From Paractinoplanes atraurantiacus (GTDB taxonomy: Bacteria; Actinomycetota; Actinomycetes; Mycobacteriales; Micromonosporaceae), in contig NZ_OBDY01000030.1 of the NCBI RefSeq assembly GCF_900215205.1, positions 1-64,000 on the forward strand: 64,000 bases of DNA, given 5' to 3'. This document shows positions 25,299 to 34,420 of the stretch, in pieces. The notes below the pieces were generated by a model. It was not told the origin of the DNA. It did no database searches and saw only the letters and a list, made by a program, of their open reading frames with translations. The stretch's first letter is position 1; each line of letters opens with the position of its first letter. The position numbers and the translations under genes are program-made.

Positions 25299-25637
25299 CC
25301 CGCGCCGCCCGAGCAGCGCCACCAGCGCCAGCCCCACCTGCGCGAACGGCACCAGCAGCGCCCCCGGCGTCAGCCCACCGGCCGCCGCGTGCAGGCCCGC
25401 CATCACCACCGCCAGCACGATCAGATCACGCCACGCACCGCCGTCATCCGGCCGGCGCCACAGATGGACGCTGCACCGCACACAGACCAACGACAGCACC
25501 AGCATCCCCACCGTGATGACCGGCGCATGACGGGCATGCGCCCCCGCCTGGGCGAGATGCCACAGAACCCCCAGCATCCCCACGGCCGACGCGACGCGGC
25601 CCAGCCTGGGGCCGTCGCGGAGGGCGCCACTCGTCAC
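25281..25637 (-). CDS. Small hypothetical membrane protein
   Basis: A 118-residue protein with about four predicted membrane segments (VGMLGVLWHLAQAGAH, VITVGMLVLSLVCV, LIVLAVVMAGLHAAAGG, LVPFAQVGLALVALL). I do not recognise the family. GTG 25635-25637 gives a compact start. The 3' end overlaps the convergent DUF2809 gene by 18 bases. Confidence 0.6.
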   Translation of the reverse strand: MTSGALRDGPRLGRVASAVGMLGVLWHLAQAGAHARHAPVITVGMLVLSLVCVRCSVHLWRRPDDGGAWRDLIVLAVVMAGLHAAAGGLTPGALLVPFAQVGLALVALLGRRGSAGEG

Positions 25638-25702
25638 GGGCTGTCCTCCAAGCGGCAGGGGTCGAGCGGAAAGTGTGCCACACCACAACGTCGTAGCCGT
25701 CG

Positions 25703-25756
25703 ATGTCGCTTCGACATTTCCGCCGACGCGAAAGCTATTTTGAGCGCTTGCTCGAA
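25703..25756. promoter_or_regulatory. Palindromes upstream of the TetR gene at 25841
   Basis: Two inverted repeats lie in the 200-base divergent gap: ATGTCG-ctt-CGACAT (25703-25717, perfect) and TTGAGC-gctt-GCTCGAA (25740-25756). Either may be an operator for the TetR protein encoded 85 bases downstream. Confidence 0.45.
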
Positions 25757-25840
25757 GACGAAGCCGGCTGTGTAACCTGGCCCGATTCGGGAATGCGGGC
25801 CCGATCGGCAGCCGCGCCGCGACACGAGGAGAGAAGTTCG

Positions 25841-26464
25841 TTGCCCAAGATCGTCGACCACGACCAGCGCCGCAGTGAGATCGTCGAGGCGTTCCTGTCG
25901 GTGGTCGCCCGCAAGGGTCTGCCCGCCGCGACCAGCCGGGCCATCGCCGCCGAGCTCGGTGTGGGCACCGGCGCCCTCTGGCACTACTTCGACGGCTTCG
26001 ACGCCGTCACCGCCGCGGCCTACAAGCGGGTCACCGAGCGCACGAACGAGCGGATAGCCGGCGCCTCCACGGGTCTGCGCGGCCTGGCCGCCGTCGACGC
26101 GATGATGCACGAAATACTGCCGTTGGCGAAGGAGACGCTCGACGAGGCCCAGGTGGTCGTCGGTTTCTGGGGCCGCCTGGCCGCCAACGAGACCCTGTCG
26201 GCCGCCGAGGCCGACGTGAGCGACATGTGGGGCGGCCGCCTGCGCGACCACTTGCACGAGGCCGTCGACGACGGCGACCTGGCCTCCGGCACCCCCGTGG
26301 ACGGCATCGTCGACCTGCTGCTGTCCATCTCGGTCGGCCAGCAGGTCCACGCCGTCATGGCCACCCCGCTGCTGGACCCGGCCCGCCAGTTGGCCCTGAT
26401 CGAGCAGTGCCTGTCCCCATGGCGCCGCACCCCTCGTCAGCCGGGAGAGACAGTCACCAGATAG
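25841..26464 (+). CDS. TetR-family regulator (BetI-like)
   Basis: A 207-residue regulator with helix-turn-helix ATSRAIAAELGVGTGALWHYF (residues about 30-50) and a TetR_C_6-like C-terminal domain (DEAQVVVGFWGRLAANETL, DGIVDLLLSISVGQQVHAVM). TTG 25841 is the likely start, preceded by GAGGAGAG. Its target may be itself or the small membrane gene on the other strand. The 3' end overlaps the convergent methyltransferase gene by 28 bases. Confidence 0.82.
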   Translation: MPKIVDHDQRRSEIVEAFLSVVARKGLPAATSRAIAAELGVGTGALWHYFDGFDAVTAAAYKRVTERTNERIAGASTGLRGLAAVDAMMHEILPLAKETLDEAQVVVGFWGRLAANETLSAAEADVSDMWGGRLRDHLHEAVDDGDLASGTPVDGIVDLLLSISVGQQVHAVMATPLLDPARQLALIEQCLSPWRRTPRQPGETVTR

Positions 26465-27198
26465 GCGGCCGCCTCCACCCACACGCCGTCGGGGCGTTCC
26501 CGCCGCCGGAACGCCCCCCGGATCGCCTCCTCCGCACCCGGCCGCCCGGCCGCAAGCTCTTTCACCTGGGCGCTGTCCATGAAGTACGCGGTCACGTCGC
26601 GCGCGTCGTCACCCAGCCGCGCCGGTTCCCGCAACTCCACCACGCGCACGTCCCGGTATCCGGCCGAGGCCAGAAGCCGCTCGATCCACCCCGGATCGGC
26701 GAACGGGTCACCACCCGGCGCGGCGCCCAGCAGCCGCAGCGGAATCGCGAAGACCTCATTGACGAGCACCTCCTGCCAGCACAGAAACGCCAGCCGCCCA
26801 CCCGTGGACCGCAGGTTGCGAAACGCCGCCACCGGATCATCGAAGAAGATCACCCCGAAACTGCTGACGACCACATCGAACGCTCCGAGCGCCTGAACCT
26901 GCGCGTCCCCTCGAACAAATTCGACGTTCCCCCTCGACCGCCGGCGCGCCACGTCAAGCAGCGGTTCCGACACGTCGATCCCCACAACTAAACCCGCCGT
27001 CTCCGCCATCACCGCGGTCGTGTCCCCACACCCGCAGCCGACGTCCAGAACACGCTCACCGTCCCGCACCGCCGCCGCACGATAAAGATGAGGCAGAAGC
27101 CGCTCCCGTACGGCCGCATGCCGCTCCCGCGACACCAGCCACCGCCGCCCGGACTCACCGTTCCACCGCTCGATCTGCCGCTCATTGGGGACCGCCAC
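26437..27198 (-). CDS. SAM-dependent methyltransferase
   Basis: A 253-residue class I methyltransferase. Motif I is VLDVGCGCGDT, motif II near GIDVSEPLLDVARRR and post-I acidic residues FVRGDAQ. VVVSSFGVIFFDDPVAAF is the typical motif IV. Substrate unknown. Starts at GTG 27196-27198. Upstream DNA is the repeat tract described at 27354. Confidence 0.83.
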   Translation of the reverse strand: MAVPNERQIERWNGESGRRWLVSRERHAAVRERLLPHLYRAAAVRDGERVLDVGCGCGDTTAVMAETAGLVVGIDVSEPLLDVARRRSRGNVEFVRGDAQVQALGAFDVVVSSFGVIFFDDPVAAFRNLRSTGGRLAFLCWQEVLVNEVFAIPLRLLGAAPGGDPFADPGWIERLLASAGYRDVRVVELREPARLGDDARDVTAYFMDSAQVKELAAGRPGAEEAIRGAFRRRERPDGVWVEAAAYLVTVSPG

Positions 27199-27783
27199 GC
27201 AGACATCGTGCCCGCCGAACGCTCAACGGCACCAGAGTTCACCGGCCCCTCAACAGCGAACCACCCGCGCAACGCGGCGGCACGCAGCGCGGCAACGCAA
27301 GTGGCGAGTCGCGCAGCAGCCGGTGCAGCGAACGCGGCAGCCGGCGACGCGAGCACGGCTACGCGAGTCGCGAGTCGCGCACCAAGGCGGTGCAGCGCGC
27401 GGCGCGGCGGTAGGCGGGCAACGCGAGGCGCGGCGCGGGGTGCGGAGCGGCGCCGCGGGCACGGCTACGCGAGTCGCGCAGCAGGGCGGCGTAACGCGCG
27501 GTGCGCGGGCGACGGCAGCCACAGCCACGCGGCACGGCACAGCGCGCGCATGGCCACGCGAGCCGCGCAGCAGGGCGGTGCGGCGGTGTGCGGGCGGCGC
27601 GAGACACAGCAGCGCGAGACACGGCACGGTGTGCCCACGGCCACGCGCGTCGCGGGCCGCGCAGGAGGGCGGTGCAGCGCGCGGTGCGGCGGATCTGAGC
27701 GACGCGAGGTGCGGCGGCGCGTGCACGGCGACGCGAGGCACGACCGCGCGGCGGCGCGAAGCGTGGAGCGGCAGGCGACGCGG
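27199..27783. other. 585-bp GC-rich spacer without a confident gene
   Basis: Every frame here reads as arginine/alanine-rich low-complexity protein, and no frame looks coding. It separates the methyltransferase start from the end of the large kinase gene and is built of degenerate repeats (see 27354-27745). Confidence 0.6.
27354..27745. repeat. Five degenerate direct repeats about 87-106 bp apart
   Basis: A 19-base core, CACGGCTACGCGAGTCGCG, recurs with a few changes at 27354, 27460, 27549, 27636 and 27724, so spacing is 106, 89, 87 and 88 bases. Flanking words such as GCAGCAGGGCGGTGCAGCG also recur. The repeats are spacers rather than CRISPR-like units, because the sequence between them is itself related. 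Confidence 0.6.
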
Positions 27784-30700
27784 TCAGGACACGACGACGC
27801 GGTTGCGGCCGGTGTCTTTGGCTCGGTAGAGGGCGTGGTCGGCACGGGCCAGGAGCTGGTCCAGCGACTCGTCGGCGGCGTGCTGGGTGAGGCCGACGCT
27901 GATCGTCACCGAGAGGGGGCCGGCCGCGGTGGGCACCGGTGTGTCGGCGACGGCACGGCGCATGCGTTCGGCGAGGCCCGGCGCGTCGGTGTGGTCGGGC
28001 AGAACCACGGCGAACTCCTCGCCGCCGTACCGCCCGAGCACGTCGGAGACCCGGATGCTCTCGCGGACGCGCGCGGCCACCGTGCGGATCACCTCGTCGC
28101 CGACGCCATGGCCGTACGTGTCGTTCACGCTCTTGAACTTGTCGATGTCGATCATTGCCGCGGCCAGGGGATGCCCGGCCCGGGAGGCCGCGTCGACCAG
28201 CGTGCCGGCCAGCGCGTAGAAGTGGCGCCGGTTGTGCTGGCCGGTCAGCTCGTCGGTTGTGGCGAGTTCCTGCACCCGGCTGAAAAGCCACGCATTGTCG
28301 TACGCCGTCATGCCTTGCGTGGCCAGCGCCGACGCCAGCTGCACGGCGGAATCGTCGAAGCCGGCGCCACCCAGCAGGACCATCCCGGCCCGGCCGGTGC
28401 GACAGTCCAACGGCACCGCCAGCTCCCCCGACGGCAGAACCGAGATCTCGGAGATGTCCGAAGAGGTGAAGGGCTCCCAGGTAGCGGTGCCGGCCACGTC
28501 GATGATCTCGTCGGCGACCAGGAGGCGGGAAGCTGTGGCGCCGGTCTTCGTGTGCAGCGTGGTGAAAAGCCGGCGCAGAAGCTGGGCCGGGTCGTGGATG
28601 ACGCTCAGCTCGGCCAGCGACGCTCGCAGGGTCTCGGCGAACGCCTGCTGGCGGCGGGCCGTCTGGACGGCCAGGTGCAGCTGGGCCGAGCGGGCCGTCT
28701 CCAGCGACACCGCCAGGTGGCTGCTGACCGCGGTCAGCACCTCGATGTCGTCGGAGGTGAACACGCCGCGGGCCATCCGGCTGTCCATGTAGATGACGCC
28801 CAGCGTGGTTCCCTTGAAGCGCACCGGCACCACCAGCACGCTGCGCAGGCCGTGCTGCACCGCGCTCTGCGAGCCCAGCGCCGCACCCTCCTCCGTGCCG
28901 GTCAGCACCAGGGCCTCCCCGTCCGCCGCGACCCGGCGGACCAGCGAGGAGGCGTACGGCGAGGAGACCGTCCCGGCGTACGGCACCGGCTCGCCCCGCT
29001 CGTCGAGCAGGAAGAACAGCGCCCGTTCGGCGCCCAGGATGCGCAGCAGCTCGTCCAGGGTCACCCGGGCCAGCTCGACCGGGTCGAGGATGTTCGCGGC
29101 CGCGGCCGCCACCTGTTGCAGCACCTCGAGGCGGCGCCCGCCGGCCCGGTGGTCGACCACCGTCACCCGGGCCGTTCCGCCTCTTTCCACGCCGAACTCC
29201 GCGCGGGCCTGGCGGCGGCGCTGCTCCCAGCCGTACTGCGTGGCCAGGCTCAGCGCCAACCGGGCCTGCCTCTCGGCCTCGTTCGTCTGGCCCAGGGCGC
29301 GGAACGCCCGCGCCCGGAAGCGGGCGACCTCGAAATGCACGAGCGGCGCGTCGGCCGTACGGGCAACTCGCTCTGCTTTGTCGCTCCACTCGATCGCCCG
29401 GGTGTGGTCGCCTTCGAAGAACGCCAGCGCCGACTCGCCGATGAGGTAGCCGGATTCGAGGATCGGCGAGAACTTGCGGACGCGTTTGAGGTCGGCCACC
29501 GCGCCCCGGGCCGCTTCGAGACGCTCCGGGCCGGGGTCGAGGCGCAGCTGGGCCATCCGGCCGTGCGACTGGAAGGCGTAGATCAGCTTGTGCTGGGTCA
29601 TCAGGTCGCGGTCGCGCAGCCCGAGCGACCGGAACTCGTGGATGATCGCGTCGAAGGCCGGGCCGAACTCGCCTTCCTCGACGGCCGCGCAGGCCGCCGC
29701 GACCAGGATGTTGGCCCGCTGCACCGGCGCGTATCCCGAAACCGATCGCAGGTCCGCCAACGCCGTCGCCGCCTCTCCGGGCCTTCCCTCCATGGCCGGC
29801 ATCATCACGCCGAGCATGCTGAACGACGTACCGCGGGCGGTCGCCGGATCGGCCAGCACGGCCAGGCCGCGCTCGTATTCGGCGCGGGCCTCCTGCACGT
29901 ACCCGCGCAGCATCAGCCGCAGCCCGAGCGTCGCGTGTCCGGGCAGGAGCTGCGCCGGCCCGTACCACCGCCGGTTGGCCGCGATCGTCGCCATCCAGGC
30001 GCTGCCGTCGTCGCGGGCGCCGAACAGCAGCCCGCATCCGCGCAGCCAGTCCACATAGGCCAGGAGCGCCGGATCGTTGAGCTGCCCGGCCATCCGGGCC
30101 GCCCGCTCCAGGCACCGGTTGGCCGTTCCCGACAGCCTGAGCACGTGCGCGACGTAGCCCAGCAGCGCGTAGACGCGCACGTACTCGGCGCCGGCACCGA
30201 GCCGGTTCACCGCGTACAGGGCCCGCATGGCCAGGATGCCCGCCTCGCGCAGCCGCAGTCCCACCGCCGCCGCGAAGCCGCCCGCGTCCAGGGTCGCGGC
30301 CAGAAGGGCGAGTTCCTCTCGCCGTCGTCCGCTTGCGGTTCCGAACCCCCATCGTGTACGCCGGGCGAGCCCGCCCGCGAACGCGACGCCGAGCGCCTGC
30401 GCGACGCGCGGCAGGGGCCGGCCGAGCTCGGCCAGGGCCCGCCCGGCGGCGTCGAGCGCCTTGTCGTCGGCCCACACCGTGTGGTGCAGCTCCACCTCGG
30501 TGATGAGCAGCCGGACCCGGGCGTCGCGATCCGTCTGCACCGCGAGGGCCTTGTCGATGGTCGCCCCGGCGTCGGCGAACCGCCCGGCCCGCAGATAGGC
30601 CACGGCCAGCGGGTGCAGGACCTTCGGGTCGCCGTCGGCCGCGTACTCCAGATAGCCGATGGCGTCGCCCGCCGCGTGGTCGTCGAGGGCCCGCAGCCCG

Positions 30701-32733
30701 GCGGCGAGTGCGCAGGCCCGGCGCTGTTCGACGTCGACCAGGTCGCCCGCGGCCCGCAGGTGCCGCGCCAGCGCGTACACATGGTCGGTGTCCCTCAGAT
30801 GCTCCGGAAGGTCTTCCAGCTTCCCGGCCAGGGCCGCGTGCAGCGCCTCGCGGAGCCGGTCGTCCAGCAGCTCGTCGCGCAGCACCGGATGCATGAAGCT
30901 GTACCAGCCGCCGGTCTCCACCTGCAGGACGCGCCGCTCGACCGCGCTCGCGACCGCCGCCACCACCCGGTCGGTGTCGCCCGGCAGCGCCTCCGTGCGG
31001 AAGCGGGGCCCGGCCAGCGCCGCCGCCACCAGCACGTCGCGGTCGGCACCGGGCAGGCCGTCGAGCCGGGCCGCGAGCAGCGCGCGCACGTCGTCGGCGG
31101 CCGGCAGCGCGGCCGCACCCGCCTCGTCCAGGCGCCAGACGCCCCACAGCGGGCTGAGCAGGCCGGCGTCGATGAGTTGCCAGAGGTAGGCGACGACGGC
31201 CAACGGCGATCCGCCCGTACGGTCGGCCACGTGCCGGGTCAGCTCCGCGGTGACCGCCGCGCCGGGCAGCCGGGAGGCGACCAGCTCCTCGACCGCCTCC
31301 GGGGCCAGCGGCGAGCAGGTCAGCACCAGGTCGGCCTCGGTGAACTTGCGGTCGAGTTCGGTGAGCACCACCAGCAGCGGCAAGGCGGCCAGCTCGGGGG
31401 TGAGCCGGGCGAGCACCTCGCGGCTGCCCGGGTCGAGCCACTGGGCGTCGTCGAGCAGCAGCATGAGCCCGCCGCAGCGCCGGGACAGATCGGCCAGGAA
31501 CGCGACCACGGCCGCGATGCCGGCCTCCTCGCCGCCGCCGGCGCCGCCGATCAGCTCGGCCAGGCGCGGGGAGAGCCGGGACAGCAGCGCCGCCCCGGAG
31601 GCGTTCGCGGCCGCCCGGACGTGCTCCTCGGCCGTGGCCCGGTCCGGCGCGGGCAGACGGCGCAGCGCCTGGAGATAGCCGTCGACGGCCGCGCGCAGGG
31701 CGGCCAGCGGGGTCGCCGCGTCCCGTTGCCCGGCCGCCCGCAGCACCGGGAAGCCGGACGCCGCGGCCGCGGCCTCGTCGGCCAGGCGGGTGCGGCCCGA
31801 TCCGGCGGCACCGCGGATCAGCGCCACGCCGCCGCGCCCGGCGCGGGCCCGCTGCCAGCGGGTGGTCAGCGCCTGCCGTTCGGCGTCGCGGCCGCACAGC
31901 GGCCAGTGCCCGGCCGCGCGCTTCCCGGCCGCCGCGCCGCCGGGGCAGGCCCGCAGGTCGGCCAGGAGCGCGGCCGCGTCCGGATAGCGGTCGTCGGGGT
32001 CCTTGGCCAGCAGCCGGGACACCACGGCGGCCAGCACGGGCGGGACGCCGTCGGTCTCTGCGAGGTCGGGCACCGGGGCGACCAGGTGCATGCGCAGCAG
32101 GTCACCGACGTCACTCGACTCGAACGGCAGGCGGCCGGTGAGGCACTCGAAGAGCACCACGCCCAGCGAGTAGAGGTCGGAGCGGCCGTCCACCGGCCGC
32201 TTGAGCATCCCGGACTGCTCCGGGGAGGCGTAGAGGAAGGTGCCGACCGCGAGATCGTCCTGCTCGTCCTCCTCGCCCAGCTGAGCGAGGCCGAAATCGA
32301 TCAGCCGGGCCGGGCTGCCGGGAGCCATGATGATGTTGCCGGGCTTGACGTCGCGGTGCACCAGGCCGACCCGGTGGGCGGCGGCCAGGCCGCGGGCGAG
32401 CTGGGCGGCGATCTCGACCGCGCGCTCGGCGGGAAGGGCGCCGGTGCCGATCAGGTCGGCCAGCGGGCCGCCGGGGATGTACTGGAGCACCAGGGCCGGT
32501 ACGCCGTCGAGCAGGCCGACGGCGTGCGCGCCGGTGACCGACGGGTCGTCGATGCAGGCGAGCAGCGCCGCCTCGCGCCGGAAGCCGGCGAGCATGTCGG
32601 GCGCCGGCTTCGCCGGGCGCTTCACCGCGTACTCCCGGCCGTCGCGCACCGCCCGGTGGACCGTGGTGAAGGCGCCCCGGCCGAGCTCTTCGCGGACCTC
32701 GAGACCGGAGAGCTCGGCGGCGCTGTTCATCAC
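27784..32733 (-). CDS. Ser/Thr kinase - AAA ATPase - GAF - GGDEF fusion
   Basis: A 1649-residue signalling protein. Residues 1-270 form a Ser/Thr kinase with Gly loop GRGAF (18-22), catalytic Lys38 (YAVKRP), HRDVKPGN (126-133), DFG (146-148) and SPE. A STAND/AAA-type ATPase follows: Walker A at about 306 reads GAAGSGRT, with Arg where Lys is expected, and Walker B LMLLLDDAQW is near 426. A long helical TPR-like region spans about 600-1150. A GAF domain is at about 1200-1345 (LRILGAERALFFLLDERGEP). The GGDEF domain (about 1488-1647) has an intact GGEEF and an RxxD inhibition site (RVSD) five residues before it. It is predicted to couple ATP-driven sensing to cyclic-di-GMP synthesis. It is divergent from the chemoreceptor at 32816. 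Confidence 0.92.
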   Translation of the reverse strand: MMNSAAELSGLEVREELGRGAFTTVHRAVRDGREYAVKRPAKPAPDMLAGFRREAALLACIDDPSVTGAHAVGLLDGVPALVLQYIPGGPLADLIGTGALPAERAVEIAAQLARGLAAAHRVGLVHRDVKPGNIIMAPGSPARLIDFGLAQLGEEDEQDDLAVGTFLYASPEQSGMLKRPVDGRSDLYSLGVVLFECLTGRLPFESSDVGDLLRMHLVAPVPDLAETDGVPPVLAAVVSRLLAKDPDDRYPDAAALLADLRACPGGAAAGKRAAGHWPLCGRDAERQALTTRWQRARAGRGGVALIRGAAGSGRTRLADEAAAAASGFPVLRAAGQRDAATPLAALRAAVDGYLQALRRLPAPDRATAEEHVRAAANASGAALLSRLSPRLAELIGGAGGGEEAGIAAVVAFLADLSRRCGGLMLLLDDAQWLDPGSREVLARLTPELAALPLLVVLTELDRKFTEADLVLTCSPLAPEAVEELVASRLPGAAVTAELTRHVADRTGGSPLAVVAYLWQLIDAGLLSPLWGVWRLDEAGAAALPAADDVRALLAARLDGLPGADRDVLVAAALAGPRFRTEALPGDTDRVVAAVASAVERRVLQVETGGWYSFMHPVLRDELLDDRLREALHAALAGKLEDLPEHLRDTDHVYALARHLRAAGDLVDVEQRRACALAAGLRALDDHAAGDAIGYLEYAADGDPKVLHPLAVAYLRAGRFADAGATIDKALAVQTDRDARVRLLITEVELHHTVWADDKALDAAGRALAELGRPLPRVAQALGVAFAGGLARRTRWGFGTASGRRREELALLAATLDAGGFAAAVGLRLREAGILAMRALYAVNRLGAGAEYVRVYALLGYVAHVLRLSGTANRCLERAARMAGQLNDPALLAYVDWLRGCGLLFGARDDGSAWMATIAANRRWYGPAQLLPGHATLGLRLMLRGYVQEARAEYERGLAVLADPATARGTSFSMLGVMMPAMEGRPGEAATALADLRSVSGYAPVQRANILVAAACAAVEEGEFGPAFDAIIHEFRSLGLRDRDLMTQHKLIYAFQSHGRMAQLRLDPGPERLEAARGAVADLKRVRKFSPILESGYLIGESALAFFEGDHTRAIEWSDKAERVARTADAPLVHFEVARFRARAFRALGQTNEAERQARLALSLATQYGWEQRRRQARAEFGVERGGTARVTVVDHRAGGRRLEVLQQVAAAAANILDPVELARVTLDELLRILGAERALFFLLDERGEPVPYAGTVSSPYASSLVRRVAADGEALVLTGTEEGAALGSQSAVQHGLRSVLVVPVRFKGTTLGVIYMDSRMARGVFTSDDIEVLTAVSSHLAVSLETARSAQLHLAVQTARRQQAFAETLRASLAELSVIHDPAQLLRRLFTTLHTKTGATASRLLVADEIIDVAGTATWEPFTSSDISEISVLPSGELAVPLDCRTGRAGMVLLGGAGFDDSAVQLASALATQGMTAYDNAWLFSRVQELATTDELTGQHNRRHFYALAGTLVDAASRAGHPLAAAMIDIDKFKSVNDTYGHGVGDEVIRTVAARVRESIRVSDVLGRYGGEEFAVVLPDHTDAPGLAERMRRAVADTPVPTAAGPLSVTISVGLTQHAADESLDQLLARADHALYRAKDTGRNRVVVS

Positions 32734-32815
32734 TAAGTTCTCATCGGCCCCGCTCGGCGCGACTTGATGAAAACGGCGCGCTCAGGCGATCTCGTTGCCT
32801 GCCGAAGGGACGATC

Positions 32816-34420
32816 GTGACATTCGTTCGCCGGTTGCGGTTGCGAAGCAGGCTCGCCGCGTGTTTCACGGTGGTGCTGGTGCTGCTCGGTGTGGTCGTCG
32901 GTATCGGTGTGGTCGCGCTGCACCGCCAGTCCGACTCGGCCGAGCGGATGCGCCAGCTCCAGGGCCTGATGCACCAGGTCGACGAGCAGAAGTTCTACAA
33001 CGGCGACATCTCGGGCTGGCAGATCGCGTACGCCTGGGACGTCTACCGGCTCGGCTACGCCACCGCGGTCAAGCCCACGACCGACAACCGGGCGGGCTTC
33101 CTGGCCGACAAAGAGATCATCGAAAACCTGCTCGACCAGATGCCGACCGAGCTGATGACCAGCGGCGAGAAGGCCATCTACGACCAGATCACCGAGCAGT
33201 GGACCGCCTACTGGGCGGCCGACGACAAGGTCGTGGCCGCGTTCGCCAAGAACGACGTCGCGGCCGGCAACGCGGTCATCCTGGGTCCCGGTTACGAGAT
33301 CTACTTCAAGATCGTCGAGCTCACGAACAGCCTGGTCGCGTCGGTGACCGCGCGGGCCGAGCAGACGGCAACGGATTCTCAGAACTCCGCGGCCGACGCC
33401 CGTACGGCAATGATCATCGGGTTTGTCCTGGCGGCGATCGCCGCCGTGCTGCTGGTCCTCATGGTCACCCGGAGCGTGACCGGGCCTCTGGGCCGGGTGG
33501 TGGGCGCGCTTCACGCGCTGGCCAAGGGCGATCTTTCCGTACGTATCGACGACCCGGCCGCCGACGAGGCGGGCGACATGGCCCGCGCGGCCGACGCCGC
33601 CGCCGAGGGCCTGCGGCACACCGTCACCGCCATCAGCAGCGACGCGCGCGAGCTGGCGGCCGCGGCCGACACCCTCTATCGGGTGAGCAACCAGATCGAC
33701 GGATCTGTGCGCAGCGCGTACGAGCAGGCCGACATGGTCGCCGGCACGGCCGGCGGGGTCAGCGGCAACGTGCAGACGGTGGCCGCCGGCGCCGAGCAGA
33801 TGGGCGCCTCGATCTCGGAGATCTCCCGCAACGCGGCCGACGCGGCCGGGGTGGCCTCCTCGGCGGTGAGCGCGGCCCGCGACACCAGCGCCACCATCAA
33901 CCGGCTGGGCGACTCGTCGGCCGAGATCGGCAGCGTCATCGGCACCATCCAGGCCATCGCCGCCCAGACCAACCTGCTCGCCCTGAACGCCACCATCGAG
34001 GCGGCCCGGGCCGGCGAGCTCGGCAAGGGCTTCGCCGTGGTCGCCAGCGAGGTCAAGGACCTGGCCCAGGAGACCGCCCGGGCCACCGAGGAGATCTCCC
34101 AGCGGATCACCGCGATCCAGGCCGACACCGGCGAGGCGGTGGCCGCGATCGACGGCATCAGCCAGATCATCCAGCAGATCAGCGACTACCAGACCACGAT
34201 CGCCTCGGCGGTGGAGGAGCAGAGCGCCACCACGGCCGAGATGAACCGCGGGGTCAGCGAGGCCGCGGACGGCGCCAACGACATCGCCCGCGGCATCTCC
34301 GGCGTCGCTGCGAGCACGGCGACCTCCCGCGACGCCGTGGCCGAGGCGACCTCGGCCGCCGGCGCGGTCAACACGCTGGCCGAGCGGCTGCGATCGGCGG
34401 TCGACCGCTTCACGGTGTGA
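32816..34420 (+). CDS. Methyl-accepting chemotaxis protein
   Basis: A 534-residue membrane receptor. TM1 is near residues 10-35 (FTVVLVLLGVVVGIGVV) and TM2 near 200-225 (MIIGFVLAAIAAVLLVLM). Between them is a four-helix sensor containing FYNGDISGWQIAYAWD. HAMP follows TM2 (RSVTGPLGRVVGALHALAKG). The signalling tip IQAIAAQTNLLALNATIEAA and GKGFAVVASEVKDLAQ is canonical. GTG 32816 is preferred over TTG 32795 because GAAGGGA sits just upstream. No CheB/CheR/CheA lies in this window, so its partners must be elsewhere or it signals otherwise. It ends just before the convergent rph stop. Confidence 0.92.
   Translation: MTFVRRLRLRSRLAACFTVVLVLLGVVVGIGVVALHRQSDSAERMRQLQGLMHQVDEQKFYNGDISGWQIAYAWDVYRLGYATAVKPTTDNRAGFLADKEIIENLLDQMPTELMTSGEKAIYDQITEQWTAYWAADDKVVAAFAKNDVAAGNAVILGPGYEIYFKIVELTNSLVASVTARAEQTATDSQNSAADARTAMIIGFVLAAIAAVLLVLMVTRSVTGPLGRVVGALHALAKGDLSVRIDDPAADEAGDMARAADAAAEGLRHTVTAISSDARELAAAADTLYRVSNQIDGSVRSAYEQADMVAGTAGGVSGNVQTVAAGAEQMGASISEISRNAADAAGVASSAVSAARDTSATINRLGDSSAEIGSVIGTIQAIAAQTNLLALNATIEAARAGELGKGFAVVASEVKDLAQETARATEEISQRITAIQADTGEAVAAIDGISQIIQQISDYQTTIASAVEEQSATTAEMNRGVSEAADGANDIARGISGVAASTATSRDAVAEATSAAGAVNTLAERLRSAVDRFTV

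Noticed and set aside
27354..27745. A possible CRISPR array
   Set aside because: Repeats are spaced 87-106 bases apart with related, non-unique sequence between them and no cas genes nearby.
27088..32736. A very long open frame on the plus strand opposite the kinase fusion
   Set aside because: It is the antisense shadow of the real gene; the minus strand has clear kinase, GAF and GGDEF motifs while this frame gives only low-complexity Arg/Gln/His sequence.
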